From Porogramme epimiltina (Eukaryota > Basidiomycota > Agaricomycetes > Polyporales > Polyporaceae), in NCBI GenBank assembly GCA_900155495.1, contig FTLJ01000332.1, positions 8,951 to 27,337 on the forward strand: DNA of 18,387 nt. The letters run 5' to 3'. Position numbers and translations under genes: made by a program. Within the stretch, counting starts at the first letter, position 1; every line of letters begins with the position of its first letter. Below, one piece after another: positions 8,591 through 18,217 of this stretch. The notes under the pieces were generated by a model. The model was given only the letters and a program-made list of their open reading frames with translations, was not told the origin of the DNA and made no database searches.

Positions 8591-9345
8591 TCACAGCCTA
8601 TGCCGGGCTACCATCTCGTCGTGGGTCGCAGTGATACAAAGACGACGATTTGTAACATCCCAAATCTAGCGTTGGTATGGGTGATCAGCTTCGTGTAGTC
8701 CGAGTTAAGTCCCTCCCTACCTCAGTAGCGGTCGATACAATGTGCGAGCCGAATGTAACCGTAGAGGTAACTGCCTCCAGATTTACATCTCTGTCGGAGA
8801 CACATGTGAACATAAGCGTCGCTACAAGCTACAAAGCATGATATGTGGTAAATCACTCACCGAGTAACAGGAGAATGAAAAGTCAAGTTTACGCAGCGCG
8901 AAACGAAGCTCGTGGGCATGCGGGTATGCATGCCAAGAGCTGCAAGGGCCACGGCAGAGCAACTACATATATGTGGAATATAGTGAAAGATCGTGTTATA
9001 TCGAAAGGGGGGCGACGTACACATCAACGATATACGCAACACATCCGCTATGGAGCGAATGCTCCGCATTTAGCATGTCTATAACAGTCCGGATTCAGAC
9101 CGGGTAGGAGGGAAGATGTTACGGAACGCACCTTCGCTGACGGCTATCTCATACACCGCCCTTACATGCGCCGTGCCATCTCCACCACGTTCGAAGAGTT
9201 CCACCTCCTTCGGGACGAGCCTGACGCTGACTTGATGAGCGAAGGTCCTGCGAGAGACAACAGCGGCGATGAACAGGCGGAGCCGCGACTGAGTGTCAGG
9301 AGAGAGGGGACCCTTGAAAAGTGCGTTCTCAGACGGCGAGGCCAT
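8591..9345 (-). CDS. Hotdog-fold (PaaI/THEM2-type) thioesterase, 172 residues, five exons
   Basis: Minus-strand exons are 9345-9132, 9078-9021, 8962-8861, 8790-8721 and 8665-8591; the four introns (53-70 bp) are GT-AG and the frame stays open to TGA at 8591-8593. The product fits the 4HBT hotdog family, which hydrolyses acyl-CoA thioesters. Residues 43-52 read LVPKEVELFE. The core motif follows at 75-93: Asn75, then LHSGCVAYIVDVCSA with His81, Gly83 and Asp90. Next come FVSRCVNLTFHSP (strand), VTSTVTFGSHIV, and a C-terminal EIWDVTNRRL and ATHDEMVA. The usual HGG is HSG here. The length matches single-domain members. The same frame is open upstream to another ATG at 9612, but that part is Arg-rich and low-complexity, so I treat it as leader. 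Divergent from phosphatase 1. No targeting signal is evident. Confidence 0.8.
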
Positions 9346-9812
9346 GGGGAGGGTCGATCGAAGAGGAAGACAGCGCGCGGAGCCCACGCCATGACGGTCG
9401 TGTCCAAAGACGTCCCCGGTGCGGTCGCCCCGTTCGGCGTCATGTTCCTGGCGTCTTTGCTTCCTCCCTTCCTCCATCTCGTCCGCTTGTTTGTTTGCCG
9501 AACGTTTCTGGCCTCTGCGACTCGTCTCGCTGCCGCGTCTTGCTCTAGTCGTCTCCACTCTCGTCACCACCACCAACAGTCTGCCGCCAACGGTCTGCTG
9601 ACTGGCTTCCAAATCTATCGACGTTGGCCGACATGCCCTTGATCATCTCGGGCTGTATAGTCTCGCTTCTCTGGATCTCACCGAACCCTCTTCTCGGGCG
9701 CAACAAACTCTCTTTCACCCGCATATAACCTGCATGTCTCATCGGACCTGCTCTATCCTGTTCTTCTGCTCTACCTGCACACTGTCACCGCTTTCTCTGC
9801 CTCTCTGTCAAC
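9346..9812. promoter_or_regulatory. Divergent promoter region between thioesterase and phosphatase 1
   Basis: This 467-bp region separates two starts pointing away from each other. ATATAA at 9723-9728, about 85 bp before the plus-strand ATG, is a TATA candidate. The last 40 bases are pyrimidine-rich, as in many fungal leaders, and end in a good start context (TCAACATGG). Reading frames across it on both strands give Arg/Ser-rich peptides without recognisable motifs. Confidence 0.5.
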
Positions 9813-10968
9813 ATGGATGACACCGTACTTCCCCCCGGCATCATGCTTGACCCCGTTCTCACCAAGGAGACCCTCTCCAACCCGCCGTTCTACGACATCC
9901 AAGGAATATTCAACTTCCGCGACTATGGAAACGGCTATCCTTCTTCCCTCCAGCCCAACGCCAGAGTGAAGCCCCTCGTCCTCTTCCGCTCGGGAGAGGT
10001 CTCCCACATTACCCCCAAGGGGAAGGAGCAATTCAAGGAACGCCGCATCAGCAAAGTGTTCGATCTGCGCGCGGACGTCGAGAAGTCTAAATACGGGACC
10101 TCGGAGCCCGACATTGATGGTGTCGAGTTCGTTCGCGCCTCGATCATGGACGAGGCCATGGATCCCGTCGGTATTGCTATGAGGTACGTCGTTCAACTCT
10201 CGCCTCCAAATCCACACTCCGACGAAGCACAGACAATGACGATTGTACGCCCAGATTGAAGGAGTTTTCCAGCAACGAAGGCGACGTTCGTACACCTTCT
10301 CGGTGTCGCCAATGTATTTGTCTAACAACTGCCCTCGTGTGTAGGCGTTCTTCAAAATGAACACGCAAATCCTCCTGACGGGTGGCCCAGCATTGGAGAA
10401 GATCCTCGTTCACCTCCGTGATAATGTCGATAGCCCGTGCCTACTGCACTGCACCGGTTTGTCTCTTACGCCTGCCTTCTTCATTCTGCAAGCTAAGAAC
10501 AGTTCCCGTTCCTTCGCCACTCGTAGCCGGAAAGGATAGAGCCGGACTCCTAGCAGCAGTCATCATCATGGTAACGCGTCGTGCCATTCTCTTTCGGCCT
10601 CGATCTAACTAAAATCATCTACCCAGCTGCTCGGCGTCGACGACGAGAACATCGTCAAGGATTACACCCTGACGACATTCGGCCTCCAGCCCGTGATCCC
10701 CCTCTTCGTGAAGCGCTTCCGGGAGGAAGACGTTTACCGCAATAACTGGCAGGGTGCGCTCGCCACGAGCACTGCCAAGTGAGTCGCAGATTTTATTCGT
10801 CCTTTAGACAGGCGTTCATCCGTTACTTCATTCAGGCCAGAGTCGATGCGCGCAATGCTGGATTGGATCAGAAGCGAATATGGCGGCGCGGAGGGCTACG
10901 TGCTCAAGCACACAACGCTCGCCGAAAGCGACATTGCTACCATCCGCCAAAACTTGCTGTCCGTATAG
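9813..10968 (+). CDS. HCxxGKDR-type tyrosine/lipid phosphatase 1, 280 residues, six exons
   Basis: Exons are 9813-10183, 10255-10285, 10345-10456, 10527-10570, 10627-10778 and 10836-10968. Introns are 56-71 bp, GT-AG, and the frame is continuous to TAG at 10966-10968. Residues 33-42 read FNFRDYGNGY, the N-terminal motif of the family that includes mycobacterial PtpB and Listeria LipA. LFRSGE (57-62) and VFDLRAD (82-88) follow. The P-loop HCTAGKDRAG is split by intron 3 and gives catalytic Cys170 and Arg176, with the Lys174-Asp175 pair that marks these atypical phosphatases. Relatives act on phosphotyrosine and phosphoinositides; the fungal substrate is unknown. NNWQGAL and a C-terminal MLDWIRSEYGG helix complete the domain. 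All catalytic residues are present and no signal peptide is seen. It lies tail to tail with a close paralogue, 148 bp apart. Confidence 0.88.
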
Positions 10969-11116
10969 AAGGTTGTACTTGTAACGCCGGACTTGCATAG
11001 TTACCCTGCTCTCGATCATATAGGTCTACCAATTGATACCTCATACTGCGACTCAAAGGGGCGTTCGACGGAAGAAATCGTTTTATCCACCATAGAGCAA
11101 CGACGTTGATGCTTGT

Positions 11117-12230
11117 CTACAGAGTGGTTTCGACGAGATTCTCACGTATTTGCGCGAGGTCCGCATCTGAGAGTGACGTGTATCTCTTCACATAGGCCTC
11201 CGAACCGCCAAATTCATTGTTGACTGCGTCCATCACCGCGCGCATTGTTTCCGCCCTAGATTTTAGATATTGCCATGAGCTTCAGTATTCTAGTCTACCA
11301 GGCGTCGGGCTCACCGTGCCGTGCACATGTTCAACGTGCCTTGCCAGTTGTTCTTGAACGCGGGCTCCGCAGAAAACCGCGCTCCGAGGAGCGGCAAGAC
11401 GGGCTGAAGCCCAACCGTGGTGAGTGCGTAATCCGCTACAATGTCTTCGTCGCACACGCCCAAAATCTAGATGGTGGCAGTCAGACGCGCGCGTTCCGCA
11501 ATGTATGATACAAGTCGCACCTTCAACACAACCGCGGCGAAAACGCCCGATCTGTCCTTTCCGCCTACAAGGTATGAGGATAAGATTGAGAGGCCCGTGT
11601 AAAAACACACACCTGTACAGTGGATGAGGCACGGCTCGTTTGCGTGATCGCGCAGGCGCACGAGTATTTGTTCGAGCGCGGCGCTGCCCGTCTTGAGGAT
11701 ATGGATATACAATTTGACGAACGCCTGTAGGGATGAAGGTCTGAAAACGCATACCACGGACATTGCTGGGGCATACGTACTTCAATTTCGTTGTCCGAGA
11801 ACTCCTTCAACCTACTCGAGACGTTCACTCCGAGACCTCGAGACCCTGAACTATGCACTCACTTTGTGGCGACTCCCACCGGATCCAACGTCTCCTCCAG
11901 GATCTGCGCCCTCACAAACTCCACTCCTTCGATCGCTGGCGTCGTCGTCCCGTACTTTGTGATCTCACGGTCAGCGCGAAGGTCAAAGACGGCTTTGATC
12001 CCAAGGGCGCGAAGCTGCTCGATGCCTTTGGGCGAGATGCGGGACGGCTCCCCAGAGCGAAAGAGGCGCAGCGGCTTCACGCGTGCGCCGGGCACAGACG
12101 TGGGATAGCCAGCCCCAAAGTCGCGGAAGTTGAAGATGCCATCCACCGTGACAAAGGGCGGCGCCGCGAGGATGGACTTGACGAGGTCGGGGTCCATCAT
12201 AGGGAGAGACGGGAGGGCTGGGTCGGCCAT
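11117..12230 (-). CDS. HCxxGKDR-type tyrosine/lipid phosphatase 2, 281 residues, six exons
   Basis: Minus-strand exons are 12230-11863, 11811-11781, 11724-11613, 11564-11521, 11466-11315 and 11255-11117; introns are 48-59 bp, GT-AG. Exons 2-5 have exactly the lengths of phosphatase 1 (31, 112, 44 and 152 bp) at the same phases, so the two are duplicates. Motifs: FNFRDFGAGYP, LFRSGEPS, VFDLRADREITKYG, and the P-loop HCTGGKDRSG with Cys169 and Arg175. Two loop positions differ from the paralogue (Gly for Ala, and Ser for Ala after Arg). The C-terminus reads AETMRAVMDAVNNEFGGSEA and ends in TAG at 11117-11119. I chose the ATG at 12230 because its N-terminus aligns residue for residue with phosphatase 1. 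An upstream in-frame ATG at 12300-12302 is separated from it by a likely leader intron. The gene appears intact. Confidence 0.87.
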
Positions 12231-12238
12231 AGGAGGTT

Positions 12239-12290
12239 CTATGAAATGATTCGACGTCGAGGCGCAGAAACGGTGGGAGAGCGTACTCAC
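12239..12290 (-). other. Probable 52-bp intron in the 5' leader of phosphatase 2
   Basis: On the minus strand a strong donor (GTGAGTACG, starting at 12290) and an acceptor (TTTCATAG, ending at 12239) lie 8 bases upstream of the chosen ATG. Size and borders match the coding introns of this gene. Splicing it would put the upstream ATG at 12302 out of frame, supporting 12230 as the start. Confidence 0.5.
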
Positions 12291-12305
12291 AAGTGCATTC
12301 ATATA

Positions 12306-12321
12306 TGCTGCGTACGCAGCA
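12306..12321. promoter_or_regulatory. 16-bp perfect palindrome upstream of phosphatase 2
   Basis: TGCTGCGTACGCAGCA reads the same on both strands. It sits 76-91 bp upstream of the phosphatase 2 ATG, beside an ATATAT run (12301-12306) that could act as a TATA element. The symmetry suggests a dimeric regulator site; the factor is unknown. Confidence 0.45.
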
Positions 12322-12764
12322 CGCCGTGGCCATGTGAGTTCTGAGACTGTGACGTTCGGTCATCCCGGGGGGCCAAGGGTGCTGCAATCCATCGCGGGCG
12401 GTGAGTCGAAAGGCGCGATGATGGAGGTAAGAGTCAAGAGCCAGCAGTGGCCACTCACGATCACCCAACGCACGCCCGACACACCATCTCGGGCTGAGCG
12501 GCGCGTCTCGACGTGAGCCAGCCACCACACTCATCCGTGTGCATTGCACAACGGCAAAGGCGAGACATCCTCCCCACACTTTGTTCAACGCCCTGATCTT
12601 CTCGTACGCAGGCTGTAGACTTTCCCCGAGCTCGTATAATGAACGGCTGCGCGTCGTCAGGCTCGGGTGAGCAGGCCCTCGTGCTCGCAATTATGTCGAA
12701 TGCACCTTCAATTGAGCATCCACGCTGCTCGACGCGTCCCGACGCGACGACGCCCCGCAGCGGT

Positions 12765-13110
12765 CTACGACGGCAACCCAACAGACGACCGACGCGCTCC
12801 AGCGATCGATCTCGGACGCCAACTCCGTTCACCCCGCAGGGCCCGCACGGTCCGCTTCCCCCCGATGCGCTTCATCCAATCGCCCGTGTCGATCGTCTGC
12901 AGACCGTCCGTGCTTAGCCGTCCTTCCAACGGACCGTTCTAACCTCTCTTTGACGATATCCGTACGTACCATCCTCGTGCCAAGCCTCCTGCACAACCTC
13001 TCCTCGTTCCTAATCGCGCGAAGATCACCCGGACAGCTAATAACATCATTGTTCTTTATCTTCCGACCGTCCGTGAGCTGACCCAGCACACTCCACGCTT
13101 CCCGTGTCAT
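12765..13110 (-). CDS. Doubtful two-exon small protein, about 90 residues
   Basis: On the minus strand an ATG at 13110 opens 47 codons (13110-12970) including GRKIKNNDVISCPGDLRAIR. A donor GTACGTACG then begins at 12969, and an acceptor CTGCAG ends at 12897. The next exon (12896-12765) continues in frame with TIDTGDWMKRIGGKRTVRAL and ends in TAG. The first exon is locally less GC-rich than its surroundings and reads like protein, but I recognise no family. It could be a real small gene, a remnant, or chance. Confidence 0.22.
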
Positions 13111-16100
13111 GTTGCTCCCTGCACATGCACACTTCCACCGAAACACCGGCACACGACCTCAACCGACCGCTGCAGGTACCCCCCGGCGTCATGAGCAGCG
13201 GGCCGCCCCGTCCGCCCTGGAACATCGAGGACGCGTCATTTCGCCACCAAGGATACCAGCAACGGGCAACCAGCTATCGCGCTATCCTCTCATCCAGAAC
13301 CCTCTCCCGTCCTGGTCTGATCACGCCGGAGGCGTCACCGTGGTAGCTCAGATCCCCCTGTCCCCCCGAAACGCGCCCGGATCTGAGCTACGGATCCGAC
13401 GGACCAAAAACACGCTCGACTCGAGCCCCCGCGTCCTGTGCACTTTCCGCATTCGAGTGCATTGTTCCCATTTCGCTTGCAAGCACTCTATTCAATCCGG
13501 GTACCTGCAGTGTTATTGCTCCCTCAAGCGACGAAGAGTGAAGCACTTGTGTCGAGATGGCGGTGCGAGATGCTATCTGGCCGCTCCCCCCGATGCTCAC
13601 AGCCCGGACACCCACGGCTTCTCTGCGGCCATAAATAGGAACTGCAACACTTTGTCCACGACTCGCTGTTGGGATCGACCGCCGCGGGATGATGGCGCGA
13701 GGGGCGAATCACCCATGAGTGCACGTACGTGTAATTCGTATTGGTTCGTAAACGTCGCTGACGCACCGAACGGCCATGCATCCGTCAGCAGGTCGCAAAT
13801 GTCGGCGACTCGGGCGTCGCCAGGAATTGTCAAGCCCAGCGGTCCTCGACGCAGCGACGTTCCAAGTACAAGGCCAACAGGACGCAACCGCACCCGTTTC
13901 AGCGGCTGGAGACGGAGCCATCGAGCTTCCCTGTCGCACAGACCGCCAGGGCACGGATCACCCGCTCGGGCGGAAGACAGCTGAGCCCAGCAAGTGAGAC
14001 GACTATCGCGGACGGAGCAGCAAACGCGCATTCGCGCACAGCGACCGGGTATTCAAATGCTGCCCGGGGTGTCCGACAGACACGTCGGGGCGCGCGAGCG
14101 GCCGACGTCTGGGGCCCAGGGTGGGCGCTGGGCGCGCAGCGGGCGGCCTGGTCAGGGCGGTGTGGACGGTGCCGCCCCCGTTGCCCGTTGCGGCAGTGCG
14201 CGCGACGCCGATCTCGCAAGAACGCGGTGCGCTGGCTGGGGCGCGCAGCTGGATTTGGCTAGTCGGGTCTACGAACGTCGTGCACGGGGGAGAGCCCCGC
14301 TGGGGACGACGTTGGTGCGGCTTGGCGTCGGCTGGAAACGGACTAGCGCTGCGAATCAAAATCGCAAACGCAAGATCGGACGATGCGAACCGTTCACGGT
14401 GGCAGATTGGATCGTACGCACTGCGGTGTAGATACAGACGAGGCTCTATTCTAGTGCAGGCGCCGCGAAGCTTGACAACAAGTAGGAGAATGCACGTCCG
14501 TCGAGTGGACGGTACAGACGTCGGGTGCCGTACACGGTAGTTGACCGCCGCGCGAGCCGCAAGTTGCACGAGTCGAGCGGTGGGACCGCAGGGCTGGGAC
14601 GCGACGCCTGTGGCGGCCGTTAGGGTCTAGTTGGCATCAAGATCAGCATAAACGCCACCGAGCGGAGGATTGGAATCGTGGCGCACCTTCGAAAGACCAA
14701 CGCCGCGAAATACGCCACCGCTCTCGTCAGCGTTCTCGCCTCTCACGCACACGTAGCCGGTCCTTGCACACCCTCCGGCGGCCAGACACAGCGGGCGAGC
14801 ATATGCGCGCCGCCCGCGCACACACACCCCGCGCTCGCGCGTCCATCTGCACGGCCAGACGGCCAGGCCTCTCCGCGCACGACCAGCTGGCTCGCGGCGT
14901 ACCCCGCCCTCTTTCTCAAGCTCCGTCGCGTTCGCGTGGCTCCCGCGACGTATCGCCACCGCCCGAACCCTGCCCGACACATGCACCAGGGCGGCGGACC
15001 GCGCCTCCCCCGCCCAACGCACTTGCGCGGTAGAACCCTCGCGCGCGATAAGGCGCGCCAGCCCAGGACCCAGGGCGGCCGCGCGGGTGATTTGCGGGCT
15101 CGCGGGGTGCGGGAGTACCTATCGGCCGCGGACGCAGGCCCAAGCGCGGAACTTCGAGACGTTCCAGCGCGCGCGGGGGGGCCTGGCCCGTAGTGCGCCC
15201 CCGGGGCCGTCCCCGTTCCGCGCTCGCCTGTCGCAACGTTAAACCTGCTCGTCACTCGTTGCGTCGGTCGCGTGCGCGGCACCGAGGCGGGGAGGAGGGC
15301 CGCGTCAGGCCCGTCGTCATCGTCGCCGTTGTCGTCGCGCGACACGCTCGCCCTCCGGCGGGGCGCACGCCGGTCGCGTCCTGGTCGCGACCCAGAGAGT
15401 CGGCGCCAGGGGCGGGCACGAGAGCGACGACGAGCGACGAGTCCCGAAGATGCCGGCGGGAGGAGCGAAAAGTCGAGGGGGCGGGTTCGCGCGACGCGAG
15501 TGTGCAAAGAACGACCCGTCTGCGAGCGCGAGGCTGTCGATCCGACCGATGGGAGCCACCGGGGTAAGACCCCGGTTCGGGTCCCGGGTCCCGGTGCCAC
15601 CCTTTTCCCGCACGTGCGCTCCCTGGCATGTGATTCGCCCCTTGTATGTTCGCATCGCAGCCTCAGCTCTCGACACAAGTGCACCGGAACCATGCAAGGG
15701 CGTCGTCGGGCTACACGGACTTGTTAGCCGTTCGAGAGAGCAAATGGTCCGCGGACAAGGGCGCGAGGTGAGGCAATGGAAGGGCTCGTAGAGATTGCAT
15801 CATCTTCGCGATGGCTGTGGGCAACGCAGCGGCATGCCGAGCGAACACACAGGGCCGTGAACACAACCTTGTCCACCGACGGTGCCAAAATCCGACATGA
15901 ACGCCGGACTGGGGCTCTCGAGGCACACGCCAGCGAGCCCATATCCCGCACGGCGGCGGTGGAGGCGGCGGCGTCGGTCAAAGGCCGCGGACCACGCAAG
16001 GTGCCCCGTTAGGGATCCTGCCCCCCGGCAAGCAAACGTACGCAGCATCGCAGCCCCTGCTTGGGCCGGTAACGAAGTACGTCAACCGCGGGCTCCAAAC

Positions 16101-16600
16101 AGAGCCCGTCCCCCGTCGGGGGTGATCGAGAGCGGTCGCGGCCAGTATGGAGGGCGCAACGCGCGGATAAGCACGCGTCGAAGCCCCGATTAGATAGCGC
16201 GGAAGAGCGAGATAGGAGGGCGGCGGCGGGCTGCCGCGGGCAGCGTCGATCCAACGGACGGCCGCACATTCGTTGAGAGACCGGACGACGGCTCGCTACG
16301 GGAGACACGCCTGGGAGCGCAGACAAGACAGGGGGCCGCCGCGTCCGACAGAACGCGGGGCAAGGCGCGCCGCGACGGGACCGCGGACTCGCGCGCTGGG
16401 CGTCGTCATCGGGCGGCGGAGATGGGCGAGGCGTGGCCTGCGAGCCCTGGCGTGCCAGGATCTCGACGGTGGACGGACTTTGGGAGCTCAGGCGAGATTG
16501 ATGGGAGGAGGTGACAGGAGCACGATCGTTTCGATTGCATCTGACGCCAGGCGTCGCACACGTCCACGTACGGCGGGCGTGTCTGCGGCGGGCGTGTAGC
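13111..16600. other. Long GC-rich stretch without a supported gene
   Basis: Many reading frames are open here because the DNA is GC-rich, but their products are Arg/Pro/Ala-rich, overlap on both strands and show no family motifs. From about 14100 to 16500 runs such as gcgcgcg and ggcggcgg dominate. A CATAAATAGG TATA-like element at 13629-13638 has no convincing gene after it. A perfect 8-bp hairpin lies at 15558-15576. Confidence 0.5.
15558..15576. repeat. Perfect hairpin, 8-bp arms, 3-nt loop
   Basis: ACCGGGGT and ACCCCGGT are exact reverse complements around AAG. A short gggtccc tandem follows. The context is non-coding and GC-rich, so a chance origin is possible. Confidence 0.75.
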
Positions 16601-16936
16601 GACGGGACTGGTCTCCGGGCAACTAGTGTGGCAAGAGGACAAAACGGACAAGGGCGCGGAAAGGAAGGACGGGGCAAAACGGTTATACGAAGGAAGTCCG
16701 GAGGAGCCGACGGGGGTGGAGATGCGTAGTGGTCGGAGAGAGGGAAGATACGAAGGGCTGGGCGCGAAGGGGGGAACGAGGCAGGGATGGTCGTCAGGAA
16801 GGGAGTGATGTGGTGGGTGGGCGATGCCTGGGTGGGGAACGTAAACGGAGGAGTAAGGTTTGGAGGGGGCGCTGGGAAGCAAAGACAGATTGCAAGAAGG
16901 CGGGAGGAAATGAACGTGGTGGCGATGGGGGAATAA

Positions 16937-16960
16937 GGGGGGTGGGGCGGGCGGGCGGGG
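16937..16960 (+). other. G-quadruplex motif
   Basis: Five runs of three or more G (6, 4, 3, 3 and 4) are separated by single bases, which satisfies the usual four-tract rule for G4 folding on the plus strand. Confidence 0.6.
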
Positions 16961-17301
16961 AAAAGAAGGGGGAGGATGTGGTAGGGGTGGCGGGAGAAAG
17001 TCGGAGGGTGGATTGTCGGGGACGACGACGGGAAGATGGACGGTTGCTGGCTGGGGGGAGGCGAGGCAGGCGATGCAGACGGTTGGGAGCGCTTTGACCG
17101 TTCAGCAGCGGGGGGAGGCGGGGATAGCCGGGGGCAGGGACAGGTGTTGATGGGGATGCCGGCAGGGAGCAGAATCGGGCAGGTCAGCGGAGACGTCAGC
17201 AGCGTCGCAGCGTTTTCGACCTCCGAGAGGGTTCGACGCCCGCGCTGCCACTGCCGGCACAAGCCAGCGAGCGAGCCAGGACGGGAGCAGAGCGCGACGG
17301 C

Positions 17302-17325
17302 GGGGCGGGGCGGGGGCGGGGCGGG
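17302..17325 (+). other. G-quadruplex motif with single-base loops
   Basis: Runs of 4, 4, 5, 4 and 3 G are separated by single C residues. Single-nucleotide loops favour a stable parallel quadruplex. The complementary strand could form an i-motif. Confidence 0.7.
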
Positions 17326-17622
17326 TCGCGTGACGAGAGTGGGATCGGGCAGGCAGACGCTGAGATGGGGCGCCCGGGGGAGAACGTCCGTGCGGCGGCG
17401 GCGGCGGGGCGGGGAGAAGGCGGCGGGCTGGCGGAGGGCTGCGTCGGGGGTCGGGCTTCGGCGGCGGGGCTGCCTGCCAGTGGCCAGTGGCTGGGGACTC
17501 GGACGAGCGTCAGATGGGGAGAGGGAGAGACGGGCTGGGACGAGCAAAGGAGACGCCGGAAGGAGGACGGGAGTGATGGCGTCCGGAAAAGGGCAAGGTT
17601 GCCGGGGAGTGCCGGGGACGAG

Positions 17623-18217
17623 ATATATGGCGGGGGGCTGTTGGGGTCTCAACTGGAGCTCGCCCTCTCGCCGTCGTATGGTCCCCGTTTGAAGGTCCCG
17701 CCCTCTCTTCCCGCCCTCCCCCGCCTTGCTCCCTCCCTCCCGCCTAGCCCTCGCCGTCACAAGGATACCGCCTGGAGTACGTCCCTTTCTCTCTCTCTCT
17801 CCTGCCCTCCTTTTCCCCCAACAACGCCCTTATCGCCTCCTCCCTCCCCCAGATCTCGCGACCCTTGCCGGCTTCTCCCCATCCGCCCCCCCTCACAAGC
17901 AAGCAAGCCCAACCTTCAAACTCCCTCCCCTTCCAACTGCTAGTACCGCTTGAGTTCTCAACTCGCGACTAGTAGCCTCGCCCCTCGACCTATCGACTAA
18001 CAAGCCAACCCCCCGCTTTTTTACACCCGCCTCTCCCCCCCACCCGCTGCCCAAGAGCCCCGGTCGGATTCCGCTGATTCGTCGCGTACCCACCCTGCTC
18101 TTCTGCTTGCCCTTCCTCCTTCCACGACCCCCACCGCAAAACGCCCTTCTCCCGCCCCTAGACGGTCTCTTCTCTCACACCCGCCCTTATCGCACCACCA
18201 CTTGATCTTTGCACGCC
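17623..18217 (+). promoter_or_regulatory. Putative core promoter and long pyrimidine-rich 5' leader
   Basis: An ATATAT at 17623-17628 marks the end of the purine-rich zone. After about 17690 the plus strand becomes C/T-rich up to the ATG at 18218, including a CT microsatellite near 17788-17802. A possible leader intron runs from a GTACGT donor at 17777 to a CCCCCAG acceptor at 17852, with a strong pyrimidine tract. The start of transcription is inferred from the skew switch only. Confidence 0.4.

Larger units (their letters stand above)
16600..17640. other. Purine-rich, G-rich strand-asymmetric stretch
   Basis: For about 1 kb the plus strand is dominated by G and A, with few C or T runs (ggaagatacgaagggctggg and similar). 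This leaves a long open frame on the C-rich minus strand, which I judge spurious. The stretch lies upstream of a plus-strand gene start at 18218 and contains G-quadruplex motifs at 16937-16960 and 17302-17325. Confidence 0.65.

Noticed and set aside
8915..8934. GGCATGC/GCATGCC inverted repeat
   Set aside because: It falls inside thioesterase exon 3 and is explained by the coding sequence.
9166..9642. Plus-strand open frame of 158 codons
   Set aside because: Antisense to thioesterase exon 1 and its leader; low-complexity product with no motif.
12231..12302. Upstream in-frame ATG of phosphatase 2
   Set aside because: The extension has no counterpart in phosphatase 1 and contains a strong GTGAGT...TAG intron candidate, so the ATG at 12230 is preferred.
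13109..13984. Plus-strand open frame of 291 codons
   Set aside because: The product is Arg/Ser/Cys-rich with no family motif, and equally long frames overlap it on the minus strand.
15558..15600. tRNA-like hairpin followed by GGTTCGGGTCC
   Set aside because: The T-loop lacks the conserved GTTCRA pattern and no acceptor or anticodon stems can be built around it.
14743..15693. Minus-strand open frame of 316 codons
   Set aside because: Arg/Gly/Pro-rich and overlapped by similar long frames on both strands in very GC-rich DNA; no motif or splice pattern supports it.
16009..17760. Minus-strand open frame of 583 codons
   Set aside because: It reads the C-rich complement of a purine-rich stretch. 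The product is Pro/Arg/Ser low complexity without domains, and the frame is open because G/A-rich DNA gives few stops on the other strand.
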